Below the pieces are notes generated by a model. The model saw only the letters and a list, made by a program, of their open reading frames with translations. It had not been told where the DNA came from and searched no databases. From Lederbergia sp. NSJ-179 (GTDB lineage: Bacteria > Bacillota > Bacilli > Bacillales > Bacillaceae_C), in the NCBI RefSeq assembly GCF_022867885.1, contig NZ_JALIFP010000016.1, positions 1-64,000 of the forward strand: a DNA stretch of 64,000 nucleotides, read 5' to 3'. The position numbers were made by a program, and so were the translations under genes. Shown here piece after piece: positions 28,423 through 37,790 of the stretch. Within the stretch, counting starts at the first letter, position 1. The number at the start of each line of letters is the position of its first letter.

Positions 28423-29528
28423 ATAAACAAGAGGAAATTATTTGTTACGGATGCGGGGCAACTATCCAAACTGAAGATCCTGAAGGAATCGGTTATGCAC
28501 CAACTTCCTCTTTAAATAAAGAAGAAGTCATATGTCAAAGATGTTTTCGTTTACGACATTATAATGAAGTTCAAGATGTTTCCCTTACAGATCAGGATTT
28601 TCTTAACATTTTAAATCAATTAGCCTTAACGGATAGTCTTATTGTCAAAATTGTGGATATTTTTGATTTTAATGGTAGCTGGCTTCCAGGATTGCATCGC
28701 TTTGTTGGGAATAATCCCATCTTGCTTGTGGGGAATAAGGCAGATTTGCTCCCCAAATCCGTTAAGCCTAATAAGGTGATCCAATGGATGAAAAGTGAAG
28801 CAAAACAATTAGGTCTTAGACCAGTCGATGTTCTTCTTACAAGTGCGCAAAAAGGATTTCACATTCAAGATGTGCTTGAAAAAATAGATCACTACCGAAA
28901 GGGAAAAGATGTCTATATTGTAGGCTGTACCAATGTAGGAAAATCAACATTAATCAATCGAATTTTAAAAGAGACGGCAGGAGTGGAGAATGTGGTAACA
29001 ACTTCCCATTTTCCAGGAACTACTTTAGATATCATTAAAATTCCTTTAGACGATGGGAAATCATTAATAGATACACCAGGAATTATCAATCATCATCAAA
29101 TCGCTCATTATGTAGGAAAAAAAGATTTAAAAATGATTACACCAAAAAAAGAAATGAAACCAAGGGTATTTCAACTAAATGAGCAGCAAACCTTATTTTT
29201 CGGAGGTCTAGCCAGATTAGATTATGAGACAGGTGGAAGACGTTCATTTGTTTGTTATATGGGCAATGAACTAGCCATTCATCGAACAAAGTTAGAAAAA
29301 GCGGATGCTTTATATAAAAATCATGTTGGTGAAATGCTTCAACCACCACAGGCTGATGAACTTGAAGCTTTCCCAGAACTTGTCCGGCATCATTTTACGA
29401 TTCGAGAAGGGAAAACGGATATTGTTTTTTCAGGATTAGGATGGGTAACAGTCCCAGAGAAAGGAGCAAAGATAGCTGCCTATGCACCAAAGGGTGTCAG
29501 TGTCCTTTTAAGAAAATCATTGATTTAA
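28419..29528 (+). CDS. yqeH: Ribosome biogenesis GTPase YqeH
   Basis: YqeH is a circularly permuted GTPase needed for assembly of the 30S subunit. The 369-residue protein has an N-terminal zinc finger (CYGCG near residue 10 and CQRCFRLRH near 43). The GTPase motifs come in the permuted order G4 NKADLL, G5, then G1 GCTNVGKST near 168, G2, and G3 DTPG. A C-terminal RNA-binding region follows. I chose the TTG at 28419, which follows GGGAGGATTCACA and overlaps the yqeG stop. The ATG at 28404 would lie within the ribosome site. Confidence 0.95.
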   Translation: MNKQEEIICYGCGATIQTEDPEGIGYAPTSSLNKEEVICQRCFRLRHYNEVQDVSLTDQDFLNILNQLALTDSLIVKIVDIFDFNGSWLPGLHRFVGNNPILLVGNKADLLPKSVKPNKVIQWMKSEAKQLGLRPVDVLLTSAQKGFHIQDVLEKIDHYRKGKDVYIVGCTNVGKSTLINRILKETAGVENVVTTSHFPGTTLDIIKIPLDDGKSLIDTPGIINHHQIAHYVGKKDLKMITPKKEMKPRVFQLNEQQTLFFGGLARLDYETGGRRSFVCYMGNELAIHRTKLEKADALYKNHVGEMLQPPQADELEAFPELVRHHFTIREGKTDIVFSGLGWVTVPEKGAKIAAYAPKGVSVLLRKSLI

Positions 29529-29597
29529 GAGGGTGTTCAAAAAAGTTCGGTTTATCCTCCTTTTGGGAACACACACTTTAAGAGAGAAAAAGGGGAA

Positions 29598-30470
29598 ATG
29601 TTTGAAATGAAATTATATGGTGTTATTGGTGATCCGATTGCCCATTCTTTGTCCCCAGTTATGCAAGGGCGTGCGTTTGATGAAATGGGGATTAAAGCCC
29701 ATTACCATCCATTCCATATTAAAGGACAGGACTTGGAAATCGCCATAAAAGGAATGAAAGCGATAGGGGTAGAAGGATTCAATGTAACCATTCCACATAA
29801 AACAGCCGTTATTCCTTTCTTAGATTCCATTGATCCTTTAGCCAAGGCAATTGGAGCAGTGAATACGGTGATCAGGGAAAATAATCGGTGGATCGGCTAT
29901 AATACGGATGGAGAAGGATTTACCGAGGCTTTGCAAGCAGAGTGGAAAGAGAATTTGCAAGATGAGCAAGTACTAATGATTGGGGCAGGAGGAGCAGCAA
30001 AAGCTGTTTTTTATACTTTATTATCAAAAGGTATTCATCATATTGATATTTGCAATCGAACTATGGAGCGTGCAAAGAAGCTTATAAAAGATTGTCCCTA
30101 TAAAGGTCATTCGACTGCTTTGACTTTAACAGAAGCCGAGGAAAAACTGAGTCAATATTCCCTTATTATTCAAACAACTTCTATTGGAATGTATCCGGAA
30201 GTCTCTCAATCTCCTTTATCATTAGAACAATTGAATCCGAATGCTTTTGTGTCAGATATTATTTATAATCCGTTTGAAACAACATTTCTCAAAGCGGCAA
30301 AGAAACGCGGGGCGAAAACACAAAATGGATTGGGAATGTTTGTCTATCAAGGGGCATTGGCTTTTGAAAAATGGACAGGTCAAAGTCCAAATATACAAAG
30401 AATGACTGAAACTGTCATGGAACAATTAGGAGGAAATGTATGCTTACCGGAAAACAAAAACGCTTTTTAA
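29598..30470 (+). CDS. aroE: Shikimate dehydrogenase
   Basis: AroE reduces 3-dehydroshikimate to shikimate with NADPH in aromatic amino acid synthesis. The 290-residue frame starts with YGVIGDPIAHSLSPVMQ. The catalytic lysine lies in FNVTIPHK near residue 68 and the aspartate in NTDGEGF near 105. The NADP site is MIGAGGAAKAV near 130. Two ATG codons (29598 and 29607) are possible. The A-rich AAAAGGGG site is two bases before the first and eleven before the second, so the start is not certain. The end overlaps the yhbY start, so both are in one operon. Confidence 0.96.
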   Translation: MFEMKLYGVIGDPIAHSLSPVMQGRAFDEMGIKAHYHPFHIKGQDLEIAIKGMKAIGVEGFNVTIPHKTAVIPFLDSIDPLAKAIGAVNTVIRENNRWIGYNTDGEGFTEALQAEWKENLQDEQVLMIGAGGAAKAVFYTLLSKGIHHIDICNRTMERAKKLIKDCPYKGHSTALTLTEAEEKLSQYSLIIQTTSIGMYPEVSQSPLSLEQLNPNAFVSDIIYNPFETTFLKAAKKRGAKTQNGLGMFVYQGALAFEKWTGQSPNIQRMTETVMEQLGGNVCLPENKNAF

Positions 30471-30730
30471 GATCGACTGCTCATCACCTTCATCCGATTT
30501 TCCAAGTAGGAAAAGGTGGAGTCAAGGAAAATATGGTCAAGCAAATAAGAGAGGCCTTAGAAGCAAGGGAGTTAATCAAAATAAGCATTTTGCAAAATTG
30601 TGAGGAAGATCGTGAAACCGTTGCTGCTGCTTTAGCGGACGGGGCAAAGGCGGAGCTTGTCCAAATTATAGGCAATACGATTATTTTATATAGGGAGTCA
30701 TCGGAAAATAAACAATTGGAGTTACCATAA
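30440..30730 (+). CDS. yhbY: YhbY/CRS1-YhbY family RNA-binding protein (YqeI)
   Basis: The 96-residue protein is a single CRM (YhbY) RNA-binding domain, which associates with pre-50S ribosomes in other bacteria. The motif MLTGKQKRFLRSTAHHLHPIFQVGKGG begins at residue 1 and includes the GKGG loop. The ATG at 30440 follows AGGAGGAAATGT. It overlaps the end of aroE by 31 bases, which shows tight packing. The nadD gene follows with no gap. Confidence 0.95.
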   Translation: MLTGKQKRFLRSTAHHLHPIFQVGKGGVKENMVKQIREALEARELIKISILQNCEEDRETVAAALADGAKAELVQIIGNTIILYRESSENKQLELP

Positions 30731-30731
30731 T

Positions 30732-31322
30732 ATGAGGAGTTTATTCATTGAGAAAAAAAGAATCGGTATTTTAGGTGGAACATTTGACCCTCCACATTTA
30801 GGTCATTTAATTATTGCGAATGAAGTATTACATGCTTTGGATCTGGATCAAATTGCTTTTATGCCTAATCAAGAGCCTCCACATAAAACGAGGACAAGTG
30901 GAACAACGGAATCCGACAGAATTCGAATGTTGGAATTGGCGATAAAAGGCAATCCTTTCTTTATGATTGAAAGAATCGAATTAGCAAGACAAGGAAAGTC
31001 GTATTCCCTTGATACAATGATAAAATTAAAAGAAGCAAATCCAGAGGTGGAATATTATTTTATAATAGGGGCGGATATGGTGGAATATTTGCCTAAATGG
31101 CATGGAATTGATCAATTGGTCCAACTTGTTCAATTTATCGGCGTAAATAGGCCAAATTATTTATTGGATAGTCCATACCCTGTTCGTTATATAGATGTCC
31201 CCCAAATGGATATTTCCTCTACCATGATTAGAGAAAAAAGGAAAAAGTCCATTTCCATAAAATATCTTTTACCTGATAATGTTATCCAGTATATTGAGGA
31301 GAATGGTTTATATGAATCGTGA
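30732..31322 (+). CDS. nadD: Nicotinate-nucleotide adenylyltransferase
   Basis: NadD joins nicotinate mononucleotide and ATP to form deamido-NAD. The 196-residue protein has the nucleotidyltransferase GxFDPPHxGH motif (LGGTFDPPHLGHL near residue 14) and the ISSTMIREK motif near 163. The motif PNQEPPHK near 54 is also typical. The ATG at 30732 follows GGAGTTACCATAAT. A start slightly downstream would still fit. It is followed by yqeK with an overlap. Confidence 0.95.
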   Translation: MRSLFIEKKRIGILGGTFDPPHLGHLIIANEVLHALDLDQIAFMPNQEPPHKTRTSGTTESDRIRMLELAIKGNPFFMIERIELARQGKSYSLDTMIKLKEANPEVEYYFIIGADMVEYLPKWHGIDQLVQLVQFIGVNRPNYLLDSPYPVRYIDVPQMDISSTMIREKRKKSISIKYLLPDNVIQYIEENGLYES

Positions 31323-31887
31323 ACAAGCCTTAGACATTTTGCAGAAGGCGTTAGGGGATGGACCAAGGTACAAGCATTCAGTAAGGGTACTTGAAACGGC
31401 AGTTGGATTGGCGGAGAAATATGAAGAAGATGTAAAAAAAGTAGAATTAGCCGCTATCTTTCATGATTACGCTAAACTCATGCCAGTTGATCAGTTGAAA
31501 AATTGGATCCTTTCAGCTAAAGAGGATAGTCGGCTCATTGATTACCATCCGGAGTTATGGCATGGACCTGTCGCAGCTTATCTCGTTCAAAAGGAATTTG
31601 GTATGGATGATCCGGATGTTTTAAATGCGATCCGGTATCATACAACAGGACGGGCAAAAATGTCCCGACTTGAGAAAATTATTTTTCTGGCTGATTATAT
31701 TGAACCGGAAAGAAATTTTCCAGGGATTCAAGAGACAAGAGACCTCGCAAAAAAAAATCTGGATGAGGCGATGGTAAAGGCGTTAAGTAATACGATTGTG
31801 TTTTTGCTGAGTAAAAAATCGGCTATTTATCCTGATACATTTGAAGCATATAATGATTTGATAAGAAAGGGAGGAATTCGTTTTTGA
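31312..31887 (+). CDS. yqeK: Bis(5'-nucleosyl)-tetraphosphatase YqeK (HD domain)
   Basis: YqeK is an HD-domain hydrolase that splits diadenosine tetraphosphate into two ADP. The 191-residue protein has HSVRVLETAVGLA near residue 21 and AAIFHDYAKLMP near 46, which give the HD metal site. RYHTTGRAKMSRLEKIIFLADYIEPER near 106 completes the family pattern. The ATG at 31312 follows GAGGAG by ten bases. Earlier in-frame codons lie in nadD. It overlaps rsfS by four bases. Confidence 0.94.
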   Translation: MNREQALDILQKALGDGPRYKHSVRVLETAVGLAEKYEEDVKKVELAAIFHDYAKLMPVDQLKNWILSAKEDSRLIDYHPELWHGPVAAYLVQKEFGMDDPDVLNAIRYHTTGRAKMSRLEKIIFLADYIEPERNFPGIQETRDLAKKNLDEAMVKALSNTIVFLLSKKSAIYPDTFEAYNDLIRKGGIRF

Positions 31888-32240
31888 ATACAGAAGAACT
31901 TCTTAAAAAAATTGTGAAAGCCGCTGATGACAAAAGAGCGGAAGATATTGTTGTTTTGAATATGAAAGGAATATCACTTCTGGCTGACTATTTTATCATT
32001 TGTCATGCTAATTCTGGAAAACAGGTACAAGCGATCGCTCGTGAAATGAAAGATGTTTTAGAAGAAATAGGGACAGAGGTTCGAAAAGTGGAAGGCTTCG
32101 ATGAAGCAAAATGGATTCTCATGGATTTTGGGGATGTTATTGCCCATATTTTTCAGCGAGATGAGCGGAGTTATTATAATCTAGAGAAACTATGGGGAGA
32201 TGCTCCGATTATCAATGTTTTGAGTAGGGTGGATCCTTAA
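31884..32240 (+). CDS. rsfS: Ribosomal silencing factor RsfS
   Basis: RsfS binds uL14 on the 50S subunit and blocks joining of the two subunits in slow growth. The 118-residue protein matches the family with KAADDKRAEDIVVLNM near residue 12. DYFIICHANSGKQVQAIA follows near 35 and WILMDFGDVIAHIF near 77. The start is a TTG overlapping the yqeK stop, set behind a GGGAGGAATT site. It sits in the same order as in B. subtilis (yqeK-yqeL-yqeM). Confidence 0.95.
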   Translation: MNTEELLKKIVKAADDKRAEDIVVLNMKGISLLADYFIICHANSGKQVQAIAREMKDVLEEIGTEVRKVEGFDEAKWILMDFGDVIAHIFQRDERSYYNLEKLWGDAPIINVLSRVDP

Positions 32241-32981
32241 ATGTATGGACGGTTTGCACAAGTATATGACTCATTAATGAGTGATGTTCCGTATAAGAAG
32301 TGGATGGAATTTGCTGACCATACAAAACAAGTCCATCATGTTAACGGCAAACGTATTTTAGAACTTGCGTGTGGAACAGGTGAATTATCCATACTTCTCG
32401 CTCAAAATGGGTATAACGTCACTGGAGTCGACTTATCCCCAGATATGTTAATGGTCGCTCGTGAAAAGGCTGAACAAGCCGGTATCAATTTGGAGCTATA
32501 TGAACAAGATATGTCGAATCTGGAAGGATTAGGGACCTTTGATATCGTTACGATTTTTTGTGATTCTTTAAATTATGTCCCAACACCAGATCAAGTGAGA
32601 CAAACATTTCAGCGTGCTTATGCCCATTTGGAGAATAAAGGATTATTTTTATTTGACGTCCATTCAGCTTATAAGATCGAAAATATATTTATGAATCAAA
32701 CCTTTTCCTATGTCGGGGAGGAAATTTCTTATATATGGGATTGCTACCCAGAGGATACTCCCTATACAGTAGAGCATGATCTTACATTCTTTCTAAAAGA
32801 TGATCAAACTGGTCAATATGATCGTTTTGAAGAATCCCACGTGCAACGGACCTACTTATTGGAAGACTATACAAACTGGTTAAATGAAACAGGGTTCACG
32901 ATCCTATCGGTCACAGCAGATTTTACCGAAAAAAAACCTGACGAACAGTCAGAAAGGATCTTTTTTGCCTGTCAAAAGTGA
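32241..32981 (+). CDS. Class I SAM-dependent methyltransferase YqeM
   Basis: The 246-residue protein has the Rossmann methyltransferase motifs LELACGTGELSILLA near residue 38, GVDLSPDMLMVAREKA near 61 and IVTIFCDSLNYV near 99. The substrate is not known. It starts directly after the rsfS stop and ends the yqeG-yqeM run. The gene has the same position as yqeM in B. subtilis. Confidence 0.88.
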   Translation: MYGRFAQVYDSLMSDVPYKKWMEFADHTKQVHHVNGKRILELACGTGELSILLAQNGYNVTGVDLSPDMLMVAREKAEQAGINLELYEQDMSNLEGLGTFDIVTIFCDSLNYVPTPDQVRQTFQRAYAHLENKGLFLFDVHSAYKIENIFMNQTFSYVGEEISYIWDCYPEDTPYTVEHDLTFFLKDDQTGQYDRFEESHVQRTYLLEDYTNWLNETGFTILSVTADFTEKKPDEQSERIFFACQK

Positions 32982-33165
32982 ATGAAGCTCTTTAGGCTCA
33001 TTATTTTTCAGCAATGGGGGAGAAGGCAGGCTCCAGTTTTACCCTCCGCTGTGCCCGAATTGTACTTTTCCCGCTATTTCAGGCACAGCCAACTTCTTGA
33101 TTTCATTCCTTTAAAAATTTTTTATTTATTAGCAGGAGTTTTATAAAATATGTCGAAACCTATAT

Positions 33166-34014
33166 TTAATCGACAAAATCCTTTTTTAATTCTTGATCGA
33201 CAAAATCCTTTTTTAATTCTTGGACTTCCTCTGCATATTTCTTATGTGTCGCTTGAAATACTTTTTCAAATACATCTCCTAGTTCATTTTCTAATACGTT
33301 GATGCCTTCTCCTGTAATTCCACCTTTCACACATACTTTCTCTTCCAATTCAGATAATGAATAAAAACCTTTTTTTAGTAAATCTCCTAAGCCAATTAAC
33401 ATTTGTTCAAATAACTTTTCTGCCGTTTTTCCATCAATTTTGGTCTCAGATACGGCTGCGTCAATAAATTGCCTTGTGATATAACTAAAAAATGCCGGCC
33501 CACAGCTTACGATATCTGAAGAAACCCTTGTAATCTCCTCCGAAATAAGGATTGGGGTTGAAATAGTTGAAAAGGTTTCAAGTAATTCATTTCTCCAAGT
33601 TTCTGTACAATGAAGTCCAAAAGTGAACAAGGTAACTCCAGAAAGAGCACGATTGGTTATGCTTGGGATGAGTCGGACACAAGAACTTGGAACCATTTTT
33701 TCTAGCCATGATGTTTGAATAGGACTCGTAATTGAGACAAGACATTGATCCTTCCTAAAAAATGAACTGTTTTGATTAAGAAAAGTATAAAAATCTTTTG
33801 GCTTCATACAGAGAAAGATCAGATTCGATGTTTGGACTAATTCTTCATAGTCAGATGCTATTGTAACTCCCTGATATCTATCTTTAAACTTTTCAGCTTT
33901 CGCCTTGGTACGATTGATAATGCTTAGGTCTGAAGGAGATATGGCTTTTCCTGCGAGAAGTGCTTCAGAAAGAATAGTACCCATATTCCCGATTCCGATA
34001 ATTCCGACCTTCAC
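33166..34014 (-). CDS. comER: ComER, pyrroline-5-carboxylate reductase-like protein with a duplicated tail
   Basis: ComER resembles pyrroline-5-carboxylate reductase and lies divergent to comEA in Bacillus. It is linked to late competence and, in some species, to sporulation and biofilms, but its reaction is unknown. The 282-residue protein has the dinucleotide site VGIIGIGNMGTIL at residues 3-15, FLCMKPKD near 77 and GPAFFSYI in the C-terminal domain. I chose the GTG at 34014, behind GGAGGGAGAAAC. The last nine residues, QELKKDFVD, are repeated in tandem because a 27-base DNA unit is duplicated at 33170-33222. Confidence 0.9.
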   Translation of the reverse strand: MKVGIIGIGNMGTILSEALLAGKAISPSDLSIINRTKAKAEKFKDRYQGVTIASDYEELVQTSNLIFLCMKPKDFYTFLNQNSSFFRKDQCLVSITSPIQTSWLEKMVPSSCVRLIPSITNRALSGVTLFTFGLHCTETWRNELLETFSTISTPILISEEITRVSSDIVSCGPAFFSYITRQFIDAAVSETKIDGKTAEKLFEQMLIGLGDLLKKGFYSLSELEEKVCVKGGITGEGINVLENELGDVFEKVFQATHKKYAEEVQELKKDFVDQELKKDFVD

Positions 34015-34099
34015 GTTTCTCCCTCCTTCATCCATTACTCCTAACAAATGTATGCCAGTGCTCACAAAATATTCATAATGATCTGAGGTGTAGTGAAAA

Positions 34100-34714
34100 T
34101 TGCTAATATGGCTTGAAAAATATAAACATATTATCATTGGAATTGTGATTGGCATGATTCTACTCTTTCTTTTCTTATTTAAATATTTTCAAAAGGACGA
34201 TGCAGCGGTTACTGACCCTGTATGGACTGAACCAGTAACAAGCCAAATGGAAGAGGAAAATCAGGATAATGGGACGGATTCGGCAAGTATTTTTATTGAT
34301 TTAAAAGGAGCTGTTAAAAAACCTGGTTTATATGAAGCAGTTGAAGGTGAGCGAATCTATGATATTCTTGAAAGAGCAGGTGGGATATCAACGTCTGCTG
34401 ATGAAAACCAAATTAATTATGCGATGAAGGTACATGATGAGATGGTCATCTATATTCCGGAAATAGGAGAAATAGAACAAGATCTTACCAGCTTAGACAA
34501 TATGAACAGTAAGGATGATCAGAAAGTAAATATCAATAAGGCGGACACCAATGAATTGGAAACCTTGCCAGGGATTGGTCCTAGTAAAGCAGCTGCTATT
34601 ATTGAGTATCGTGAAGAGAATGGACCATTTAAAACAATAGAAGAGCTTATGAACATATCAGGTATTGGTGAAAAGACTTTCGAAAAATTAAAAGAACAAA
34701 TTAAAATTCAATAA
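34100..34714 (+). CDS. comEA: Competence DNA receptor ComEA
   Basis: ComEA is a membrane-anchored protein that binds double-stranded DNA outside the cell and hands it to the ComEC channel. The 204-residue protein has one N-terminal membrane segment (residues 11-29). A soluble SLBB-type domain follows (IDLKGAVKKPGLYEA near 66). The C-terminal tandem helix-hairpin-helix domain (VNINKADTNELETLPGIGPSKA near 144 and ISGIGEKTFEKLK) ends the protein. The TTG start follows GAGGTG by nine bases. It is divergent from comER, the standard comE layout. Confidence 0.95.
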   Translation: MLIWLEKYKHIIIGIVIGMILLFLFLFKYFQKDDAAVTDPVWTEPVTSQMEEENQDNGTDSASIFIDLKGAVKKPGLYEAVEGERIYDILERAGGISTSADENQINYAMKVHDEMVIYIPEIGEIEQDLTSLDNMNSKDDQKVNINKADTNELETLPGIGPSKAAAIIEYREENGPFKTIEELMNISGIGEKTFEKLKEQIKIQ

Positions 34715-34716
34715 TA

Positions 34717-34873
34717 GAGTGAGTTCAAAAAGGAGGATAAAAAGGACCAAGAAGTTCGAGGCGGCGTAGCTTTGAGCAGCGGAACGTATGCAGTTAATAC
34801 GTGAGCAGCGGAAAAGCAAGCCAACGAAGAAATTCGCTTATGTCTTTTTATCGGACTTTTTGAACATCCTCTA
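34717..34873. mobile_element. MITE-like element with inverted ends before comEB
   Basis: The left end GTTCAAAAAGGAGGATAAAA at about 34723 and the right end (reverse) GTTCAAAAAGTCCGATAAAA at about 34866 match at 17 of 20 bases and face each other, giving terminal inverted repeats. The inner part has the direct repeat GAGCAGCGGA (about 34774 and 34803) and a small hairpin ACGTAT...ATACGT. It has no open frame. This fits a non-autonomous repeat element lying between comEA and comEB. Confidence 0.7.
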
Positions 34874-34932
34874 ATAATAGAAAGACTGTATCTGTTATAA
34901 TATTATAGAAAAAGTGGAGAGGTAAAAAAATT

Positions 34933-35394
34933 ATGAAAAGACTATCGTGGAATCAATATTTTATGGCACAAAGTCATCTGCTTTCATCTCGTAGCACCTG
35001 TACAAGACTCGCGGTTGGCGCAACCATTGTAAGAGATAAACGAATGATTGCTGGAGGGTACAATGGATCGATTGCTGGTGGCACTCATTGTATAGATGAA
35101 GGGTGTTATGTAATTGACAATCATTGTGTTCGAACAATCCATGCTGAGATGAATGCTCTTCTTCAATGTGCGAAATTTGGGGTTGCAACAGAAGGGGCGG
35201 AAATTTACGTGACACATTTTCCGTGTTTACAATGCTGCAAAGCCCTTATCCAAGCAGGAATAAAGGCGATTTATTATGCAGAGGATTATAAAAATCACCC
35301 CTATGCCATTGAACTTCTTGAACAAGCTCATGTCAAAATGGAAAAAGTACCACTGGATAAGGACATCTTTTTGTCTTTTGCACAAAATTCCTAA
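34933..35394 (+). CDS. comEB: dCMP deaminase family protein ComEB
   Basis: ComEB matches deoxycytidylate deaminases and is the middle gene of the comE operon. It is not essential for DNA uptake in B. subtilis. The 153-residue protein has the zinc site HAEMNALL near residue 75 and PCLQCCKAL near 97. It is shorter than the roughly 190-residue B. subtilis protein. The ATG at 34933 follows GGAGAGGTAAAAAAATT. The gap upstream contains a MITE-like element, with a TATAAT at about 34898, so comEB may have a promoter of its own. Confidence 0.92.
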   Translation: MKRLSWNQYFMAQSHLLSSRSTCTRLAVGATIVRDKRMIAGGYNGSIAGGTHCIDEGCYVIDNHCVRTIHAEMNALLQCAKFGVATEGAEIYVTHFPCLQCCKALIQAGIKAIYYAEDYKNHPYAIELLEQAHVKMEKVPLDKDIFLSFAQNS

Positions 35395-35492
35395 AGAATA
35401 AGGGAAGAGGCATCTCCTCTGATTTGCGGGTATAAGTCACATCAGTTTTTTTGCAAATGGAGGGGAAGCCTTCTATTAAAAATGGAGGCGCT

Positions 35493-37790
35493 ATGTTTAT
35501 AGGTAAATGGATTTTTCTTGCTTTTACTGCACTTTCAGGATTATTAATGATATTTGAGTTTCATCTATTTTCTTTCTTAATGGTCTTTACGATCATGGGA
35601 AGAGTGATGCTGGAGAAAAATACAAAGCTCTTCATAGCCAGTTGTGCTTGTTTTTTATTATTTTCAGGTGTTGGATTTATAATAGCAAAAAGTCATATTT
35701 CCTTTTATACACAAGGGAAAATCACAACTTCTATCACCTTTCGAGAACCCCCCCTTATAGATGGTGATCGTTTAAAAGCGATTGTATCTACCCACCGTGA
35801 AAAATTTCAGTTACAGTATATGATTCAAACAGAGAAAGAAAAGGATTTTTTAATGGCAACGATTCAAGCGGGAACCGTTTGTGAGATATCGGGAGAACTA
35901 ATGGCCCCTAGGGAAAACACGAATGAACATGCTTTTGATTATGCCAAATATTTAAAAAGGAAAAATATTCACTGGATTTTCCAGCCTTCAAAATCATCTT
36001 TTCACCATTGCGCCCCGAATCAAAACTCACTTTTAAACCAATTAAAAAATATTCGGGAACAAGGGATTCGTCTTGTAGAGGAAAATTTTCCTGCCAAGCT
36101 TATTCCTTATGCAAATGCACTTATTTTCGGTGATCGTGCATCTTTTGATGAGGATGTATTAGAATCCTATCAACGATTGGGAATTATTCATTTACTGGCC
36201 ATATCTGGTCTTCATGTTGGGTTGATTATGGGGTTTCTTTATTACCTTTTCAGGCGAATAGGATTAACAAAAGAAATGATATATTGGATCTTTATCTGTA
36301 CTCTGCCTCTATATGCGATTATGACTGGAGCAAACCCTCCGGTTATAAGAGCCATTCTGATGATGCTTCTCCTTTTATCTTCTAAGAAATGGCGTTTGCC
36401 GATTACAACGTTGGACACGATTGCCATTAGTTTTATGATCTTCACTTTGTTTGACCCTTATATTATTTATCAAGCAGGATTTCAATTATCCTTTTCCGTA
36501 TCTTTCGGATTGGTGATTACGTCAAGTCGTTTAGTGGAAAAAGGCTCTTTTTTAAAGTCATTATTCGATTCATCCATCACTTCTATGTTTGTTTCCTTGC
36601 CTATTTTAATGTTCCACTTTTATGAATTCTCCTTAGTCAGTATCTTCGCAAATATATTATTTATTCCCTACTATTCGTTAGTCGTGTTGCCGGTTACCAT
36701 CTTTATTTGGCTCTTACAGTTCGTTCATAAAGGGATCTTTTTATTGGTTGCAAATGGTTTTGCCGAGATTTTGGCATTGTCCGAGCAAATCGCCATGTTC
36801 GCTAGTTCTTGGGAATTTTCCTCTATTCTTACTGGTAAACCAAGTGGTTTGACTCTCATTTTCGTGATCGGTGGAATATGTATCTTTTTCCTTGTGAGGG
36901 AAAGGAAAAGATTTCGTTATTTTGCATCGTTCCCTCTCTTGTTGATCTTGATCATCCATTTTATTTCATTATATTATTCCCCAAAAGGTGAAGTGGTTTT
37001 TATCGATATTGGACAAGGGGATAGCATTTTTATTCAATTACCTTATAATCGTGGAAATTATCTCATCGATACGGGAGGTCAAATTGATTTTCCAAAAGAA
37101 GAGTGGACTATACAAAAGCAACCATTTGATACGGGGAAAGATATATTAATCCCCTTTTTAAAAAGTAAAGGAGTCCAAAAAATAGACAAATTAATTGTGA
37201 CACATGGAGATATCGATCATATGGGGGCAGGGGAAGAGCTTTTAGAACAAATAAAGGTGAAGGAAGTTCTTATTCCTCCTAATTCTTGGGAAAAGCCGAT
37301 GATGAAAGATCTTATTCTGAAAGCACAAGAAAAAAATACGAAAGTATCTGTTAGGAAGGCAGGGACAAAATGGGAAAATAAATCCGGCTACTTTGAACTC
37401 ATTTATCCCGTTGATGAAAAATATATGGATAATAATTCTTCCCTTGTCTTGTTTGCTTATTTTGGTGGATTAAAATGGCTGTTTACAGGGGATTTAGAGA
37501 GAGAAGGTGAAATGGAATTATTACGTATGTATAATGATTTGCAGGTAGATGTGTTAAAGGTTGGCCACCATGGAAGCCAGACATCCACAAGTACGGAACT
37601 ATTGGAACGGATTAACCCGGAATATGCCATTATTTCAGCAGGAAGAAATAATCGCTATGGGCACCCACATCCAGATGTCTTGAAGCATCTTAAAGAATCC
37701 GATGTAAAAATATTTCGTACGGATGAACAAGGTGCCATCCATTATAAATTTTCAAACGAGGAAGGAACGTTTTCCACCATTTTGCAATAG
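35493..37790 (+). CDS. comEC: DNA internalization channel protein ComEC/Rec2
   Basis: ComEC is the membrane channel that carries single-stranded transforming DNA into the cell. The 765-residue protein has an N-terminal DUF4131 region with two or three membrane segments. The Competence domain follows, with GDRASFDEDVLESYQRLGIIHLLAISGLHVG near residue 209 and many helices. The C-terminal metallo-beta-lactamase-like domain has the pattern DIGQGDSIFIQLP near 506 and THGDIDHMGAGEE near 570, a putative nuclease site. The ATG at 35493 follows ATGGAGGCGCT. The frame is intact, so competence machinery is likely functional at this locus. Confidence 0.94.
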   Translation: MFIGKWIFLAFTALSGLLMIFEFHLFSFLMVFTIMGRVMLEKNTKLFIASCACFLLFSGVGFIIAKSHISFYTQGKITTSITFREPPLIDGDRLKAIVSTHREKFQLQYMIQTEKEKDFLMATIQAGTVCEISGELMAPRENTNEHAFDYAKYLKRKNIHWIFQPSKSSFHHCAPNQNSLLNQLKNIREQGIRLVEENFPAKLIPYANALIFGDRASFDEDVLESYQRLGIIHLLAISGLHVGLIMGFLYYLFRRIGLTKEMIYWIFICTLPLYAIMTGANPPVIRAILMMLLLLSSKKWRLPITTLDTIAISFMIFTLFDPYIIYQAGFQLSFSVSFGLVITSSRLVEKGSFLKSLFDSSITSMFVSLPILMFHFYEFSLVSIFANILFIPYYSLVVLPVTIFIWLLQFVHKGIFLLVANGFAEILALSEQIAMFASSWEFSSILTGKPSGLTLIFVIGGICIFFLVRERKRFRYFASFPLLLILIIHFISLYYSPKGEVVFIDIGQGDSIFIQLPYNRGNYLIDTGGQIDFPKEEWTIQKQPFDTGKDILIPFLKSKGVQKIDKLIVTHGDIDHMGAGEELLEQIKVKEVLIPPNSWEKPMMKDLILKAQEKNTKVSVRKAGTKWENKSGYFELIYPVDEKYMDNNSSLVLFAYFGGLKWLFTGDLEREGEMELLRMYNDLQVDVLKVGHHGSQTSTSTELLERINPEYAIISAGRNNRYGHPHPDVLKHLKESDVKIFRTDEQGAIHYKFSNEEGTFSTILQ

